Assembly: GCA_031769625.1 (NCBI GenBank)
Contig: JAUIMM010000574.1
Location: 1,302,001-1,366,000 of the forward strand
DNA length: 64,000 bases
From: Taudactylus pleione
Lineage: Eukaryota > Chordata > Amphibia > Anura > Myobatrachidae
Direction: 5' to 3'
The notes under the pieces are model-generated. The model was not told the origin of the DNA. It did not search any database and saw only the letters and a program-made list of their open reading frames with translations. Below are positions 1 to 15,651 of the stretch, in pieces. The first letter of the stretch is position 1; each line of letters begins with the position of its first letter. Made by a program: the position numbers and the translations under genes.

Positions 1-3000
1 AACACAGCACAGGTCACTCTACACAGCGTATAACACAGCAGAGGCCACACTACACAGTGGATAACACAGCACAGATCACACTACACAGTGTATAACACAG
101 CACAAGTCACACTACACAGTGTATAACACAGCACTGGTCACACTACACAGTGTATAACACAGCACAGGTCACAGTCCATAGTGTATAACACAGCACAGGT
201 CACACTACACAGTGTATAACACAGCACAGGTCACACTACACAGTGTATGACTCAGCACAGGTCACACTACACAGTATATGACACAGCACAGGTCACACTA
301 CACAGTGTATAACAAAGCACAGGTCTCACTACACAGTGTATAACACAGCACAGGTCACACTACACAGTGTATAACACAACATAGGTCACAATACACAGTG
401 TATAACACAGCACACGTCACACTACACTGTGTATAACACAGCACAGGTCACACTACACAGTGTATAACACAGAACTGGTCACACTACACAGTGTATAACA
501 CAGCACAGGTCATAATACACAGTATATAACATAGCACAGGTCACACTACATAGCGTATAACACAGGTCACACTACACAGTATATAACACAGCACAGATCA
601 CACTACACAGTGTATGACACAGCACAGGTCCCACTACACAGTGTATGACACAGCACAGGTCACACTACACAGTGTATGACACAGCATAGGCCACACTACA
701 CAGTGTATGACACAGCACAGGTCACACTACACAGTGTATGACACCGCACAGGTCACACTACACAGTGTATAACACAGCACAGGCCACACTACACAGTGTA
801 TGACACAGCACAGGTCACACTACACAGTGTATGACACAGCACAGGTCACAGTACACAGTGTATAACAGCACAGGTCACACTACACAGTGTATAACACAGC
901 ACATCTTAAACTACACAGTGTATAACACAGCACAAGCCACACTACACAGTGTATAACACAGCACAGGTCACACTACACAGTGTATAACACAGCACAGGTC
1001 ACACTACACAGTGTATAACACAGCACAGGTCACACTTCACAGTGTATAACAGCGCAGGTTACACTACACAGTGTATCTCACAGCACAGGTCACACTACAC
1101 AGTGTATAACACAGCACAGGTCATACTACACAGTGTATAACACAACACAGGTCACACTACACAGTGTATAACAGCACAGGTCACACTACACAGTGTATAA
1201 CACAGCACATCTTCAACTACACAGTGTATAACACAGCACAAGCCACACTAAACAGTGTATAACACAGCACAGGTCACACTACACAGTGTATAACACAGCA
1301 CAGGTCACACTACACAGTGTATAACACAGCACAGGTCACACTGCACAGTGTATAACACAGCACAGGTCACTCTACATAGCGTATAACACAGCACAGGTCA
1401 AACTACACAGTATATAACACAGCACAGGTCACACTACACAGTGTATCACACAGCACAGGTCACACTACATAGCGTTTAACACAGGTCACACTACACAGTG
1501 TATGACACAGCACAGGTCACACTACACAGTGTATGACACAGCACAGGTCACAGTACACAGTGTATAACACAGCACAGGTCACAGTACACAGTGTATGACA
1601 CAGCACAGGTCACACTACACAGTGTATGACACAGCACAGGTCACACTACACAGTGTATCACACAGCACAGGTCACCCTACATAGCGTTTAACACAGGTCA
1701 CAGTACACAGTGTATGACACAGCACAGGTCACACTACACAGTGTATGACACAGCACAGGTCACACTACATAGTGTATAACACAGGTCACACCACACAGTA
1801 TATAACGCAGCACAGGTCACACTACACAGTGTATGACACAGCTCAGGTCACACTACACAGTGTATGACACAGCACAGGTCACACTCCACAGTGTATGACA
1901 CAGCACAGGCCACACTACTCAGTGTATGACACAGCACAGGTCACACTACACAGTGTAAGACACAGCACAGGCCACACTACACAGTGTATGACACAGCACA
2001 GGTCACACTACACAGTGTATGACACAGCACAGGTCACAGTACACAGTGTATGACACAGCACAGGTCACACTACACAGTGTATGACACAGCACAGGTCACA
2101 CTACACAGTGTATGACACAGCACAGGTCACACTGCACAGTGTATGACACAGCACAGGTCACACTGCACAGTGTATAACAGCAGAGGTCACACTACACAGT
2201 GTATAACACAGCACAGGCCACACTACACAGTGTATAACACAGCACAGGTCACACTACACAGTGTATAACAGCACAGGTCACACTACACAGCGTATGACAC
2301 AGCAGAGGTCTCACTACACAGCGTATAAAAGCACAGGTCACACTACACAGCGTATAACACAGCACAGGTCACACTACACAGCGTATAACACAGCACAGGT
2401 CACACTACACAGCGTATAACACAGCACAGGTCACACTACACAGTGTATGACACAGCACAGGTCACACTACACAGTGTATGACACAGCACAGGTCACAGTA
2501 CACAGTGTATGACACAGCACAGGTCACACTACACAGTGTATAACACAGCACAGGTCACACTACACAGTGTATAACACAGCACAGGTCACACTACATAGCG
2601 TTTAACACAGATCACACTACACCGTGTATGACACAGCACAGGTCACACTACACAGTGTATGACACAGCACAGGTCACACTACACAGTGTATCACACAGCA
2701 CAGGTCACACTACATAGCGTTTATCACAGGTCACACTACACAGTGTATGACACAGCACAGGTCACACTACACAGTGTATGACACAGCACAGGTCACAGTA
2801 CACAGTGTATAACACAGCACAGGTCACAGTACACAGTGTATGACACAGCACAGGTCACACTACACAGTGTATGACACAGCACAGGTCACACTACACAGTG
2901 TATCACACAGCACAGGTCACCCTACATAGCGTTTAACACAGGTCACACTACACAGTGTATGACACAGCACAGGTCACACTACACAGTGTATGACACAGCA

Positions 3001-4249
3001 CAGGTCACAGTACACAGTGTATAACACAGCACAGGTCACAGTACACAGTGTATAACACAGCACAGGTCACACTACACAGTGTATGACACAGCACAGGTCA
3101 CACTACAGAGTGTATGACACAGCACTGGTCACACTACACAGTGTATGACACAGCACAGGTTACACTACACAGTGTATGACACAGCACAAGTCACACTACA
3201 CAGTGAATAACACAGCACAGGTCACACTACACAGTGTATAACACAGCACAGGCAACACTACACAGTATATGACACAGCACAGGTCACACTACACAGTGTA
3301 TAACAGCAGAGGTCACACTACACAGTGTATAACACAGCATAGGCCACACTACACAGTGTATAACACAGCAAAGGTCACACTACACAGTGTATAACAGCAC
3401 AGGTCACACTACACAGTGTATAACACAGCACAGGTCACATTACACAGTGTATGATACAGCAGAGGTCTCACTACACAGTGTATAACAGCACAGGTCACAC
3501 TACACAGTGTATAACACAGCACAGGTCACACTACACAGTGTATAACACAGCACAGGTCACACTACACAGTATTTGACACAGCACAGGCCACACTACACAG
3601 TGTATAACACAGCACAGGTCACACTACACAGTGTATAACACAGCACAGGTCACACTACACAGTGTATAACAGCACATTTCACACTACACAGTGTATAACA
3701 CAGCACTGGTCACACTACACAGTGTATAACACAGCACAGGTCACACTACTCAGTACATGACACAGCACAGGTCACACTACTCAGTGCATGACACAGCACA
3801 GGCCACACTATATAGCATATAACACAGCACAGGGCACACTACACAGTGTATAACACAGCACAGGTCACAGTACACAGTGTATAACACAGCACAGGTTACA
3901 CTACACAGTGTATAACACAGCACAGGTCACAGTACACAGTGTATAACACAGCACAGGTCACACTACACAGTGTATAAGACAGCACAGGTCACAGTACACA
4001 GTGTATGACACAGCACAGGTCACACTACACAGTGTATGACACAGCACAGGTCACACTACACAGTGTATAACACAGCACAGGTCACACTACACAGTATATG
4101 ACAGCACAGGTCACACTACACAGCATATAACACAGCACAGGCTACACTACACAGTGTATAACACAGCACAGGTCACACTACACAGTGTATAACACAGCAC
4201 AGGCCACACTACACAGTGTATAACACAGCACAGGCCACACTACACAGTG

Positions 4250-6890
4250 TATGACACAGCACAGGTCACAGCACACAGTGTATGACACAGCACAGGTCAA
4301 AGTACACAGTGTATGACACAGCACAGGTGACAGTACACAGTGTATGACACAGCACAGGTCACACTACACAGTGTATAACAGCACAGGTCACACTACACAG
4401 TGTATGACACAGCACAGGTCACACTACACAGTGTATGACACAGCACAGGTCACACTAACCAGTGTATGACACAGCACAGGCCACACCACACAGTGTATGA
4501 CACAGCACAGGTCACACCACACAGTGTATAACACAGCACAAGCCACACTACACAGTGTATAACACAGCACAGGTCACACCACACAGTGTATGACACAGCA
4601 CAGGTCACACCACACAGTGTATGACACAGCACAGGTCACACTACACAGTGTATGACACAGCACAGGTCACATTACACAGTGTATGACACAGCACAGGTCA
4701 CACTACACAGTGTATGACACAGCACAGGTCACACTACACAGTGTATGACACAGCACAGGTCACAGTACACAGTGTATGACACAGCACAGGTCACAGTACA
4801 CAGTGTATGACACAGCACAGGTCAAAGTACACAGTGTATGACACAGCACACGTGATAGTACACAGTGTATAACACAGCACAGGTCACACTACATAGCGTA
4901 TAACACAGCAGAGGTCACACTACACAGTGGATAACACAGGACAGATCACACTACACAGTGTATAACACAGCACAGGTCACAGTGCACAGTGTATAACACA
5001 GCACAGGTCACAGTACACAGGGTATAACACAGCACAGGTCACACTACACAATGTATAACACAGCACAGGTCACACTACACAGTGTATAACACAGCACAGG
5101 TCACACTACACAGTGTATGACACAGCACAGGCCACACAGTGTATAACACGACAGGTCACAGTACACAGTGTATAACACAGCACAGGTCACACTACACAGT
5201 GTATAACACGGCACAGGTCACAGTACACAGTGTATAACACGGCACAGGTCACACTACACTGTGTATAACACGGCACAGGTCACAGTACACAGTGTATGAC
5301 ACGGCACAGGTCACACTACACAGTGTATGACACAGCACAGGTCACACTACACAGTGTATGACAGCACAGGTCACACTACACAGTGTATGACACAGCACAG
5401 GTCACACTACACAGTGTATGACACAGCACAGGTCACACTACACAGTGTATGACACAGCACAGGTCACACTACACAGAGTATGACACAGCACAGGTCACAC
5501 TACACAGTGTATGACACAGCACAGGCCACACTACACAGTGTATGACACAGCACAGGTCACAGCACACAGTGTATGACACAGCACAGGTCAAAGTACACAG
5601 TGTATGACACAGCACAGGTGACAGTACACAGTGTATGACACAGCACAGGTCACACTACACAGTGTATAACAGCACAGGTCACACTACACAGTGTATGACA
5701 CAGCACAGGTCACACTACACAGTGTATGACACAGCACAGGTCACACTAACCAGTGTATGACACAGCACAGGCCACACCACACAGTGTATGACACAGCACA
5801 GGTCACACCACACAGTGTATGACACAGCACAGGTCACACCACACAGTGTATAACACAGCACAAGCCACACTACACAGTGTATAACACAGCACAGGTCACA
5901 CCACACAGTGTATGACACAGCACAGGTCACACCACACAGTGTATGACACAGCACAGGTCACACTACACAGTGTATGACACAGCACAGGTCACATTACACA
6001 GTGTATGACACAGCACAGGTCACACTACACAGTGTATGACACAGCACAGGTCACACTACACAGTGTATGACACAGCACAGGTCACAGTACACAGTGTATG
6101 ACACAGCACAGGTCACAGTACACAGTGTATGACACAGCACAGGTCAAAGTACACAGTGTATGACACAGCACACGTGATAGTACACAGTGTATAACACAGC
6201 ACAGGTCACACTACATAGCGTATAACACAGCAGAGGTCACACTACACAGTGGATAACACAGGACAGATCACACTACACAGTGTATAACACAGCACAGGTC
6301 ACAGTGCACAGTGTATAACACAGCACAGGTCACAGTACACAGGGTATAACACAGCACAGGTCACACTACACAATGTATAACACAGCACAGGTCACACTAC
6401 ACAGTGTATAACACAGCACAGGTCACACTACACAGTGTATGACACAGCACAGGCCACACAGTGTATAACACGACAGGTCACAGTACACAGTGTATAACAC
6501 AGCACAGGTCACACTACACAGTGTATAACACGGCACAGGTCACAGTACACAGTGTATAACACGGCACAGGTCACACTACACTGTGTATAACACGGCACAG
6601 GTCACAGTACACAGTGTATGACACGGCACAGGTCACACTACACAGTGTATGACACAGCACAGGTCACACTACACAGTGTATGACAGCACAGGTCACACTA
6701 CACAGTGTATGACATAGCACAGGTCACACTACACAGTGTATGACACAGCACAGGTCACACTACACAGTGTATGACACAGCACAGGTCACACTACACAGAG
6801 TATGACACAGCACAGGTCACACTACACAGTGTATGACACAGCACAGGCCACACTACACAGTGTATGACACAGCACAGGTCACACTACACA
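4250..6890. repeat. 1.32-kb higher-order duplication inside the 31-bp satellite
   Basis: Two adjacent blocks of roughly 1.3 kb carry the same ordered set of variant units. The rare variant ACGTGATAG occurs near 4851 and again near 6173, and the variant CACTAACCAG occurs at 4451 and 5742. The offset is 1291 bp before, and 1322 bp after, one extra 31-bp unit present only in the second block. The block limits given are approximate. Confidence 0.8.
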
Positions 6891-7779
6891 GTGTATGACA
6901 CAGCACAGGTCACACTACACAGTGTATGACACAGCACAGTTCAAACTACACAGTGTATAACACAGCACAGGTCACACTACACAGTGTATAACAGCAGAGG
7001 TCACACTACACAGTGTATAACACAGCACAGGCCACACTACACAGTGTATAACAGCACAGGTCACACTACACAGTGTATAACACAGCACAGGTCACACTAC
7101 ACAGTGTATGACACAGCAGAGGTCTCACTACACAGTGTATAACAGCACAGGCCACACTACACAGTGTATAACACAGCACAGGCCACACTACACAGTGTAT
7201 AACACAGCACAGATCACACTACACAGTGTATAACACAGCACAGGTCACACTACACAGTGTATAACCCAGCATATCTCAAACTACACCGTGTATAACACAG
7301 CACAGGTCACACTAAACAGTGTATAACACAGCACAGGTCACAGTACACAGCGTATGACACAGCACAGGTCACAGTACACAGCGTATGACACAGCACAGGT
7401 CACAGTACACAGCGTATGACACAGCACAGGTGACAGTACACAGCGTATAACACAGCACAGGTCACACTACACAGCGTATAACACAGCAGAGGCCACACTA
7501 CACAGTGGATAACAGAGCACAGATCACACTACACAGTGTATAACACAGCACAGGTCACACTACACAGTGTATAACACAGCACTGGTGACACTACACAGTG
7601 TATAACACAGCACAGGTCACAGTACATAGTGTATAACACAGCACAGGTCACACTACACAGTGTATAACACAGCACAGGTCACACTACACAGTGTATGACT
7701 CAGCACAGGTCACACTACACAGTATATGACACAGCACAGGTCACACTACACAGTGTATAACACAGCACAGGTCATACTA

Positions 7780-10700
7780 CACAGTGTATAACACAGCACA
7801 GGTCACACTACACAGTGTATAACACGACATAGGTCACAGTACACAGTGTATAACACAGCACAGGTCACACTACACTGTGTATAACACAGCACAGGTCACA
7901 CTACACAGTGTATAACACAGCACAGGTCATAATACACAGTATATAACATAGCACAGGTCACACTACATAGCATATAACACAGGTCACACTACACAGTATA
8001 TTACACAGCACAGATCACACTACACAGTGTATGAAACAGCACAGGTCACAGTACACAGTGTATGACACAGCACAGGTCACACTACAAAGTGTATGAAACA
8101 GCACAGGTCACACTACACAGTGTATGACACAGCACAGGTCACACTACACAGTTTATAACACAGCACAGGTCACAATACACAGTGTATGACACAGCACAGG
8201 TCACACTACACAGTGTATGACACAGCACAGGCCACACTACACAGTGTATGACACAGCACAGGTCACAGTAAACAGTGTATGACACAGCACAGGTCACACT
8301 ACACAGTGTATGACACAGCACAGGTCACACTACACAGTGTATGACACAGCACAGGCCACACTACACAGTGTATGACACAGCACAGGTCACACTACACAGT
8401 GTGTAAAACAGCACAGGCCACACTTCACAGTGTATAACATAGCACAGGTCACACTACACAGTGTATAACACAGCACAGGTCACACTACACAGTGTATAAC
8501 ACAGCACAGGTCATAATACACAGTATATAACATAGCACAGGTCACACTACATAGCGTATAACACAGGTCACACTACACAGTATATAACACAGCACAGATC
8601 ACACTACACAGTGTATGACACAGCACAGGTCACAGTACACAGTGTATGACACAGCACAGGTCACACTACACAGTGTATGAAACAGCACAGGTCACAGTAC
8701 ACAATGTATGACACAGCACAGGTCACACTACAGTGTATATCACAGCACAGGCCACACTATACAGTGTATGACACAGCACAGGCCACACTACACAGTGTAT
8801 GACACAGCACAGGTCACACTACAGTGTATGACACAGCACAGGCCCCACTACACAGTGTATGACACAGCACAGGTCACACTACACAGTGTATGACACAGCA
8901 CAGGCCACACTACACAGTGTATGACACAGCACAGGTCACACTACACAGTGTATGACACAGCACAGGTCACAGTACACAGTGTATGACACAGCACAGGTCA
9001 CACTACACAGTGTATGACACAGCACAGGCCCCACTACACAGTGTATGACACAGCACAGGTCACACTACACAGTGTATGAAACAGCACAGGTCACAGTACA
9101 CAATGTATGACACAGCACAGGTCACACTACAGTGTATGACACAGCACAGGTCACACTACACAGTGTATGACACAGCACAGGTCACACTACACAGTGTATG
9201 ACACAGCACAGGTCACACTACACAGTATATAACACAGCACAGATCACACTACACAGTGTATGACACAGCACAGGTCACAGTACACAGTGTATGACACAGC
9301 ACAGGTCACACTACACAGTGTATGAAACAGCACAGGTCACAGTACACAATGTATGACACAGCACAGGTCACACTACAGTGTATATCACAGCACAGGCCAC
9401 ACTACACAGTGTATGACACAGCACAGGCCACACTACACAGTGTATGACACAGCACAGGTCACACTACAGTGTATGACACAGCACAGGTCACACTACACAG
9501 TGTATGACACAGCACAGGCCACACTACACAGTGTATGACACAGCACAGGTCACACTACACACTGTATGACACAGCACAGGTCACAGTACACAGTGTATAA
9601 CACAGCACAGGTCACACTACACAGTGCATAACACAGCACAGGTCACACTACACAGTGAATAACAAAGCACAGGTCACACTACACAGTGTGTAACACAGCA
9701 CAGGCCACACTTCACAGTGTATAACACAGCACAGGTCACACTACACAGTGTATAACAAAGCACAGTTCACACTACACAGTATATAACACAGCACAGGTCA
9801 CACTACACAGTGTATAACAGCAGAGGTCACACTACACAGTGTATAACACAGCACAGGCCACACTACACAGTGTATAACACAGCACAGGTCACACTACACA
9901 GTGTATAACAGCACAGGTCACACTACACAGTGTATAACACAGCACAGGTCACACTACACAGTGTATAACAGCACAGGCCACACTACACAGTGTATAACAC
10001 AGCACAGGTCACACTACACAGTGTATGACACAGCACAGGTCACACTACACAGTATATGACACAGCAGAGGTCTCACTACACAGTGTATAACAGCACAGGC
10101 CACAATACACAGTGTATAACACAGCACAGGTCACACTACACAGTGTATAAAACAGCACAGGTCACACTACACAGTGTATACCCAGCATATCTCAAACTAC
10201 ACAGTGTATAACACAGCACAGGTCACACTACACAGTGTATAACACAGCACAGGTCACACTACACAGTGTATAACACAGCACAAGCCACACTACACAGTGT
10301 ATAACATAGCACAGGTCACACTACACTGGGTATAACACGACATAGGTCACACTACACAGTGTATAACACAGCACAAGCCACACTACACAGTGTATAACAC
10401 AGCACAGGTCACACTACACTGGGTAAAACACGACATAGGTCTCACTACACAGTGTATGACACAGCACAGGTCACACTACACAGTGTATGACACAGCACAG
10501 GTCACAGTACACAGTGTATGACACAGCACAGGTCACAGTACACAGTGTATAACACAGCACAGGTCAAAGTACACAGTGTATAACACAGCACAGGTGACAG
10601 TACACAGTGTATAACACAGCACCGGTCACAGTACATAGTGTATAACACAGCACAGGTCACACTACACAGTGTATAACACAGCACAGGTCACACTACACAG

Positions 10701-13700
10701 TGTATGACTCAGCACAGGTCACACTACACAGTATATGACACAGCACAGGTCACACTACACAGTGTATAACAAAGCACAGGTCACTCTACACAGTGTATAA
10801 CACAGCACAGGCCACACAGTGTATAACACGGCAGGTCACAGTACACAGTGTATAACACAGCACAGGCCACACAGTGTATAACACGACAGGTCACAGTACA
10901 CAGTGTTTAACACAGCACAGGTCACACTACACAGTGTATAACATGACATAGGTCACACTACACAGTATATAACACAGCACAGGTCACAATACACAGTGTA
11001 TAACATAGCACAGGTCACACTACATAGCGAATAACACAGGTCACACTACACAGTATATAACACAGCACAGATCACACTACACAGTGTATAACACAGCACA
11101 GGTCACACTACACAGTGTATAACACGACATAGGTCACAGTACACAGTGTATAACACAGCACAGGTCACACTACACTGTGTATAACACAGCACAGGTCACA
11201 CTACACAGTGTATAACACAGCACAGGTCATAATACACAGTATATAACATAGCACAGGTCACACTACATAGCGTATAACACAGGTCACACTACACAGTATA
11301 TAACACAGCACAGATCACACTACACAGTGTATGACACAGCACAGGTCACAGTACACAGTGTATGACACAGCACAGGTCACACTACAGAGTGTATGAAACA
11401 GCACAGGTCACACTACACAGTGTATGACACAGCACAGGTCACACTACACAGTGTATAACACAGCACAGGTCACAATACACAGTGTATGACACAGCACAGG
11501 TCACACTACACAGTGTATGACACAGCACAGGCCACACTACACAGTGTATGACACAGCACAGGTCACAGTAAACAGTGTATGACACAGCACAGGTCACACT
11601 ACACAGTGTATGACACAGCACAGGTCACACTACACAGTGTATGACACAGCACAGGCCACACTACACAGTGTATAACACAGCACAGGTCACACTACACAGT
11701 GTGTAAAACAGCACAGGCCACACTTCACAGTGTATAACACAGCACAGGTCACACTACACAGTGTATAACACAGCACAGGTCACACTACACAGTGTATAAC
11801 ACAGCACAGGTCACACTACACAGTGTATAACACAGCACAGGTCATAATACACAGTATATAACATAGCACAGGTCACACTACATAGCGTATAACACAGGTC
11901 ACACTACACAGTATATAACACAGCACAGATCACACTACACAGTGTATGACACAGCACAGGTCACAGTACACAGTGTATGACACAGCACAGGTCACAATAC
12001 ACAGTGTATGAAACAGCACAGGTCACAGTACACAATGTATGACACAGCACAGGTCACACTACAGTGTATATCACAGCACAGGCCACACTATACAGTGTAT
12101 GACACAGCACAGGCCACACTACACAGTGTATGACACAGCACAGGTCACACTACAGTGTATGACACAGCACAGGCCATACTACACAGTGTATGACACAGCA
12201 CAGGTCACACTACACAGTGTATGACACAGCACAGGCCACACTACACAGTGTATGACACAGCACAGGTCACACTACACAGTGTATGACACAGCACAGGTCA
12301 CACTACACAGTGTATGACACAGCACAGGTCACACTACACAGTGTATGACACAGCACAGGCCCCACTACACAGTGTATGACACAGCACAGGTCACACTACA
12401 CAGTGTATGAAACAGCACAGGTCACAGTACACAATGTATGACACAGCACAGGTCACACTACAGTGTATGACACAGCACAGGTCACACTACACAGTGTATG
12501 ACACAGCACAGGTCACACTACACAGTGTATGACACAGCACAGGTCACACTACACAGTATATAACACAGCACAGATCACACTACACAGTGTATGACACAGC
12601 ACAGGTCACAGTACACAATGTATGACACAGCACAGGTCACACTACAGTGTATATCACAGCACAGGCCACACTACACAGTGTATGACACAGCACAGGCCAC
12701 ACTACACAGTGTATGACACAGCACAGGTCACACTACAGTGTATGACACAGCACAGGTCACACTACACAGTGTATGACACAGCACAGGCCACACTACACAG
12801 TGTATGACACAGCACAGGTCACACTACACAGTGTATGACACAGCACAGGTCACAGTACACAGTGTATAACACAGCACAGGTCACACTACACAGTGCATAA
12901 CACAGCACAGGTCACACTACACAGTGAATAACAAAGCACAGGTCACACTACACAGTGTGTAACACAGCACAGGCCACACTTCACAGTGTATAACACAGCA
13001 CAGGTCACACTACACAGTGTATAACAAAGCACAGTTCACACTACACAGTATATAACACAGCACAGGTCACACTACACAGTGTATAACAGCAGAGGTCACA
13101 CTACACAGTGTATAACACAGCATAGGCCACACTACACAGTGTATAACACAGCACAGGTCACACTACACAGTGTATAACAGCACAGGTCACACTACACAGT
13201 GTATAACAAAGCACAGGTCACACTACACAATATATGACACAGCAGAGGTCTCACTACACAGTGTATAACAGCACAGGCCACACTACACAGTGTATAACAC
13301 AGCACAGGTCACACTACACAGTGTATGACACAGCACAGGTCACACTACACAGTATATGACACAGCAGAGGTCTCACTACACAGTGTATAACAGCACAGGC
13401 CACAATACACAGTGTATAACACAGCACAGGTCACACTACACAGTGTATAAAACAGCACAGGTCACACTACACAGTGTATACCCAGCATATCTCAAACTAC
13501 ACAGTGTATAACACAGCACAGGTCACACTACACAGTGTATAACACAGCACAGGTCACACTACACAGTGTATAACACAGCACAAGCCACACTACACAGTGT
13601 ATAACACAGCACAGGTCACACTACACTGGGTATAACACGACATAGGTCACACTACACAGTGTATAACACAGCACAAGCCACACTACACAGTGTATAACAC

Positions 13701-14380
13701 AGCACAGGTCACACTACACTGGGTATAACACGACATAGGTCTCACTACACAGTGTATGACACAGCACAGGTCACACTACACAGTGTATGACACAGCACAG
13801 GTCACAGTACACAGTGTATGACACAGCACAGGTCACAGTACACAGTGTATAACACAGCACTGGTCAAAGTACACAGTGTATAACACAGCACAGGTGACAG
13901 TACACAGTGTATAACACAGCACCGGTCACAGTACATAGTGTATAACACAGCACAGGTCACACTACACAGTGTATGACTCAGCACAGGTCACACTACACAG
14001 TATATGACACAGCACAGGTCACACTACACAGTGTATAACAAAGCACAGGTCACTCTACACAGTGTATAACACAGCACAGACCACACAGTGTATAACACGG
14101 CAGGTCACAGTACACAGTGTATAACACAGCACAGGCCACACAGTGTATAACACGACAGGTCACAGTACACAGTGTTTAACACAGCACAGGTCACACTACA
14201 CAGTGTATAACATGACATAGGTCACACTACACAGTATATAACACAGCACAGGTCACAATACACAGTGTATAACATAGCACAGGTCACACTACATAGCGAA
14301 TAACACAGGTCACACTACACAGTATATAACACAGCACAGATCACACTACACAGTGTATGACACAGCACAGGCCACACTAC
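7780..14380. repeat. 3.3-kb higher-order duplication inside the 31-bp satellite
   Basis: Variant units recur at an offset of about 3300 bp over most of this interval. Matching blocks begin near 8139/11439, 8708/12039, 9353/12622 and 10502/13802. The offset drifts between 3269 and 3331 bp, which is one 31-bp unit gained or lost at a time. This indicates a recent segmental duplication within the array, followed by small unit-level indels. Confidence 0.8.
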
Positions 14381-14459
14381 ACAGTGTATGGCACAGCACA
14401 GGTCACACTACACAGTATATGACACTGCACAGGTCACACTACACAGTGTATAACACAGC

Positions 14460-15600
14460 ACAGGTCACACTACACAGTGTATAACACAGCACAAGCCACA
14501 CTACACAGTGTATAACACAGCACAGGTCACACTACACTGGGTATAACATGACATAGGTCACACTACACAGTGTATAACACAGCACAGGGCACACTACACA
14601 GTGTATGACACAGCACAGGTCACACTACACAGTGTATAACACAGCACAGGTCACAGTACACAGTGTATGACAAAGCACAGGTCACAGTACACAGTGTATG
14701 ACACAGCACAGGTCACAGTACACAGTGTATAACACAGCACAGGTCACACTACATAGCGTATAACACAGCAGAGGCCACACTACACAGTGGATAACACAGC
14801 ACAGATCACACTACAGAGTGTATAACACAGCACAGGTCACACTAAACAGTGTATAACACAGCACAGGTCACACTACACAGTGTATAACACAGCACAGGTC
14901 ACAGTACATAGTGTATAACACAGCACAGGTCACACTACACAGTGTATAACACAGCAAGGTCACACTACACAGTGTATGACTCAGCACAGGTCACACTACA
15001 CAGTGTATAACAGAGCACAGGTCACACTACACAGTGTATAACACAGCACAAGCCACACTACACAGTGTATAACACAGCACAGGTCACACTACACTGGGTA
15101 TAACATGACATAGGTCACACTACACAGTGTATAACACAGCACAGGGCACACTACACAGTGTATGACACAGCATAGGTCACACTACACAGTGTATAACACA
15201 GCACAGGTCACAGTACACAGTGTATGACAAAGCACAGGTCACAGTACACAGTGTATGACACAGCACAGGTCACAGTACACAGTGTATAACACAGCACAGG
15301 TCACACTACATAGCGTATAACACAGCAGAGGCCACACTACACAGTGGATAACACAGCACAGATCACACTACAGAGTGTATAACACAGCACAGGTCACACT
15401 AAACAGTGTATAACACAGCACAGGTCACACTACACAGTGTATAACACAGCACAGGTCACAGTACATAGTGTATAACACAGCACAGGTCACACTACACAGT
15501 GTATAACACAGCAAGGTCACACTACACAGTGTATGACTCAGCACAGGTCACACTACACAGTATATGACACAGCACAGGTCACAGTACATAGTGTATAACA
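14460..15600. repeat. 557-bp tandem duplication at the array edge
   Basis: The rare variant ACTACACTGGGTATAACATG occurs at 14531 and again at 15088, and the neighbouring variant units follow in the same order. The offset of 557 bp is about 18 units. This is the last duplication before the array ends. Confidence 0.75.
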
Positions 15601-15651
15601 CAGCACAGGTCACACTACACAGTGTATAACACAGCACAGGTCACACTACAC

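Larger units (their letters stand above)
1..15651. repeat. 31-bp satellite array (about 500 units)
   Basis: The whole interval is a head-to-tail array of a 31-bp unit. A typical unit runs TATAACACAGCACAGG followed by TCACACTACACAGTG. Shortened 29-bp units lacking one CA pair (TATAACAGCACAGG) recur throughout. Common variants are TATGACAC for TATAACAC and CAGTACAC for CACTACAC. The array is already running at base 1, so its left end lies outside the window, and it stops abruptly at about 15651 in AT-rich single-copy DNA. The unit is not a multiple of three, so the short cysteine- and histidine-rich reading frames in it are artefacts of a 93-bp frame period. Each unit carries the dyad TACACAGTGTA and usually the hexamer AGGTCA. 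No spacers are present, so this is not a CRISPR array. Confidence 0.97.

Noticed and set aside
4450..13984. Cysteine-rich and histidine-rich short peptides (60-79 codons) in the first array
   Set aside because: They are translations of the 31-bp satellite with a 93-bp frame period.
1..15651. CRISPR-like array
   Set aside because: Units are contiguous with no unique spacers, and the sequence context is eukaryotic.
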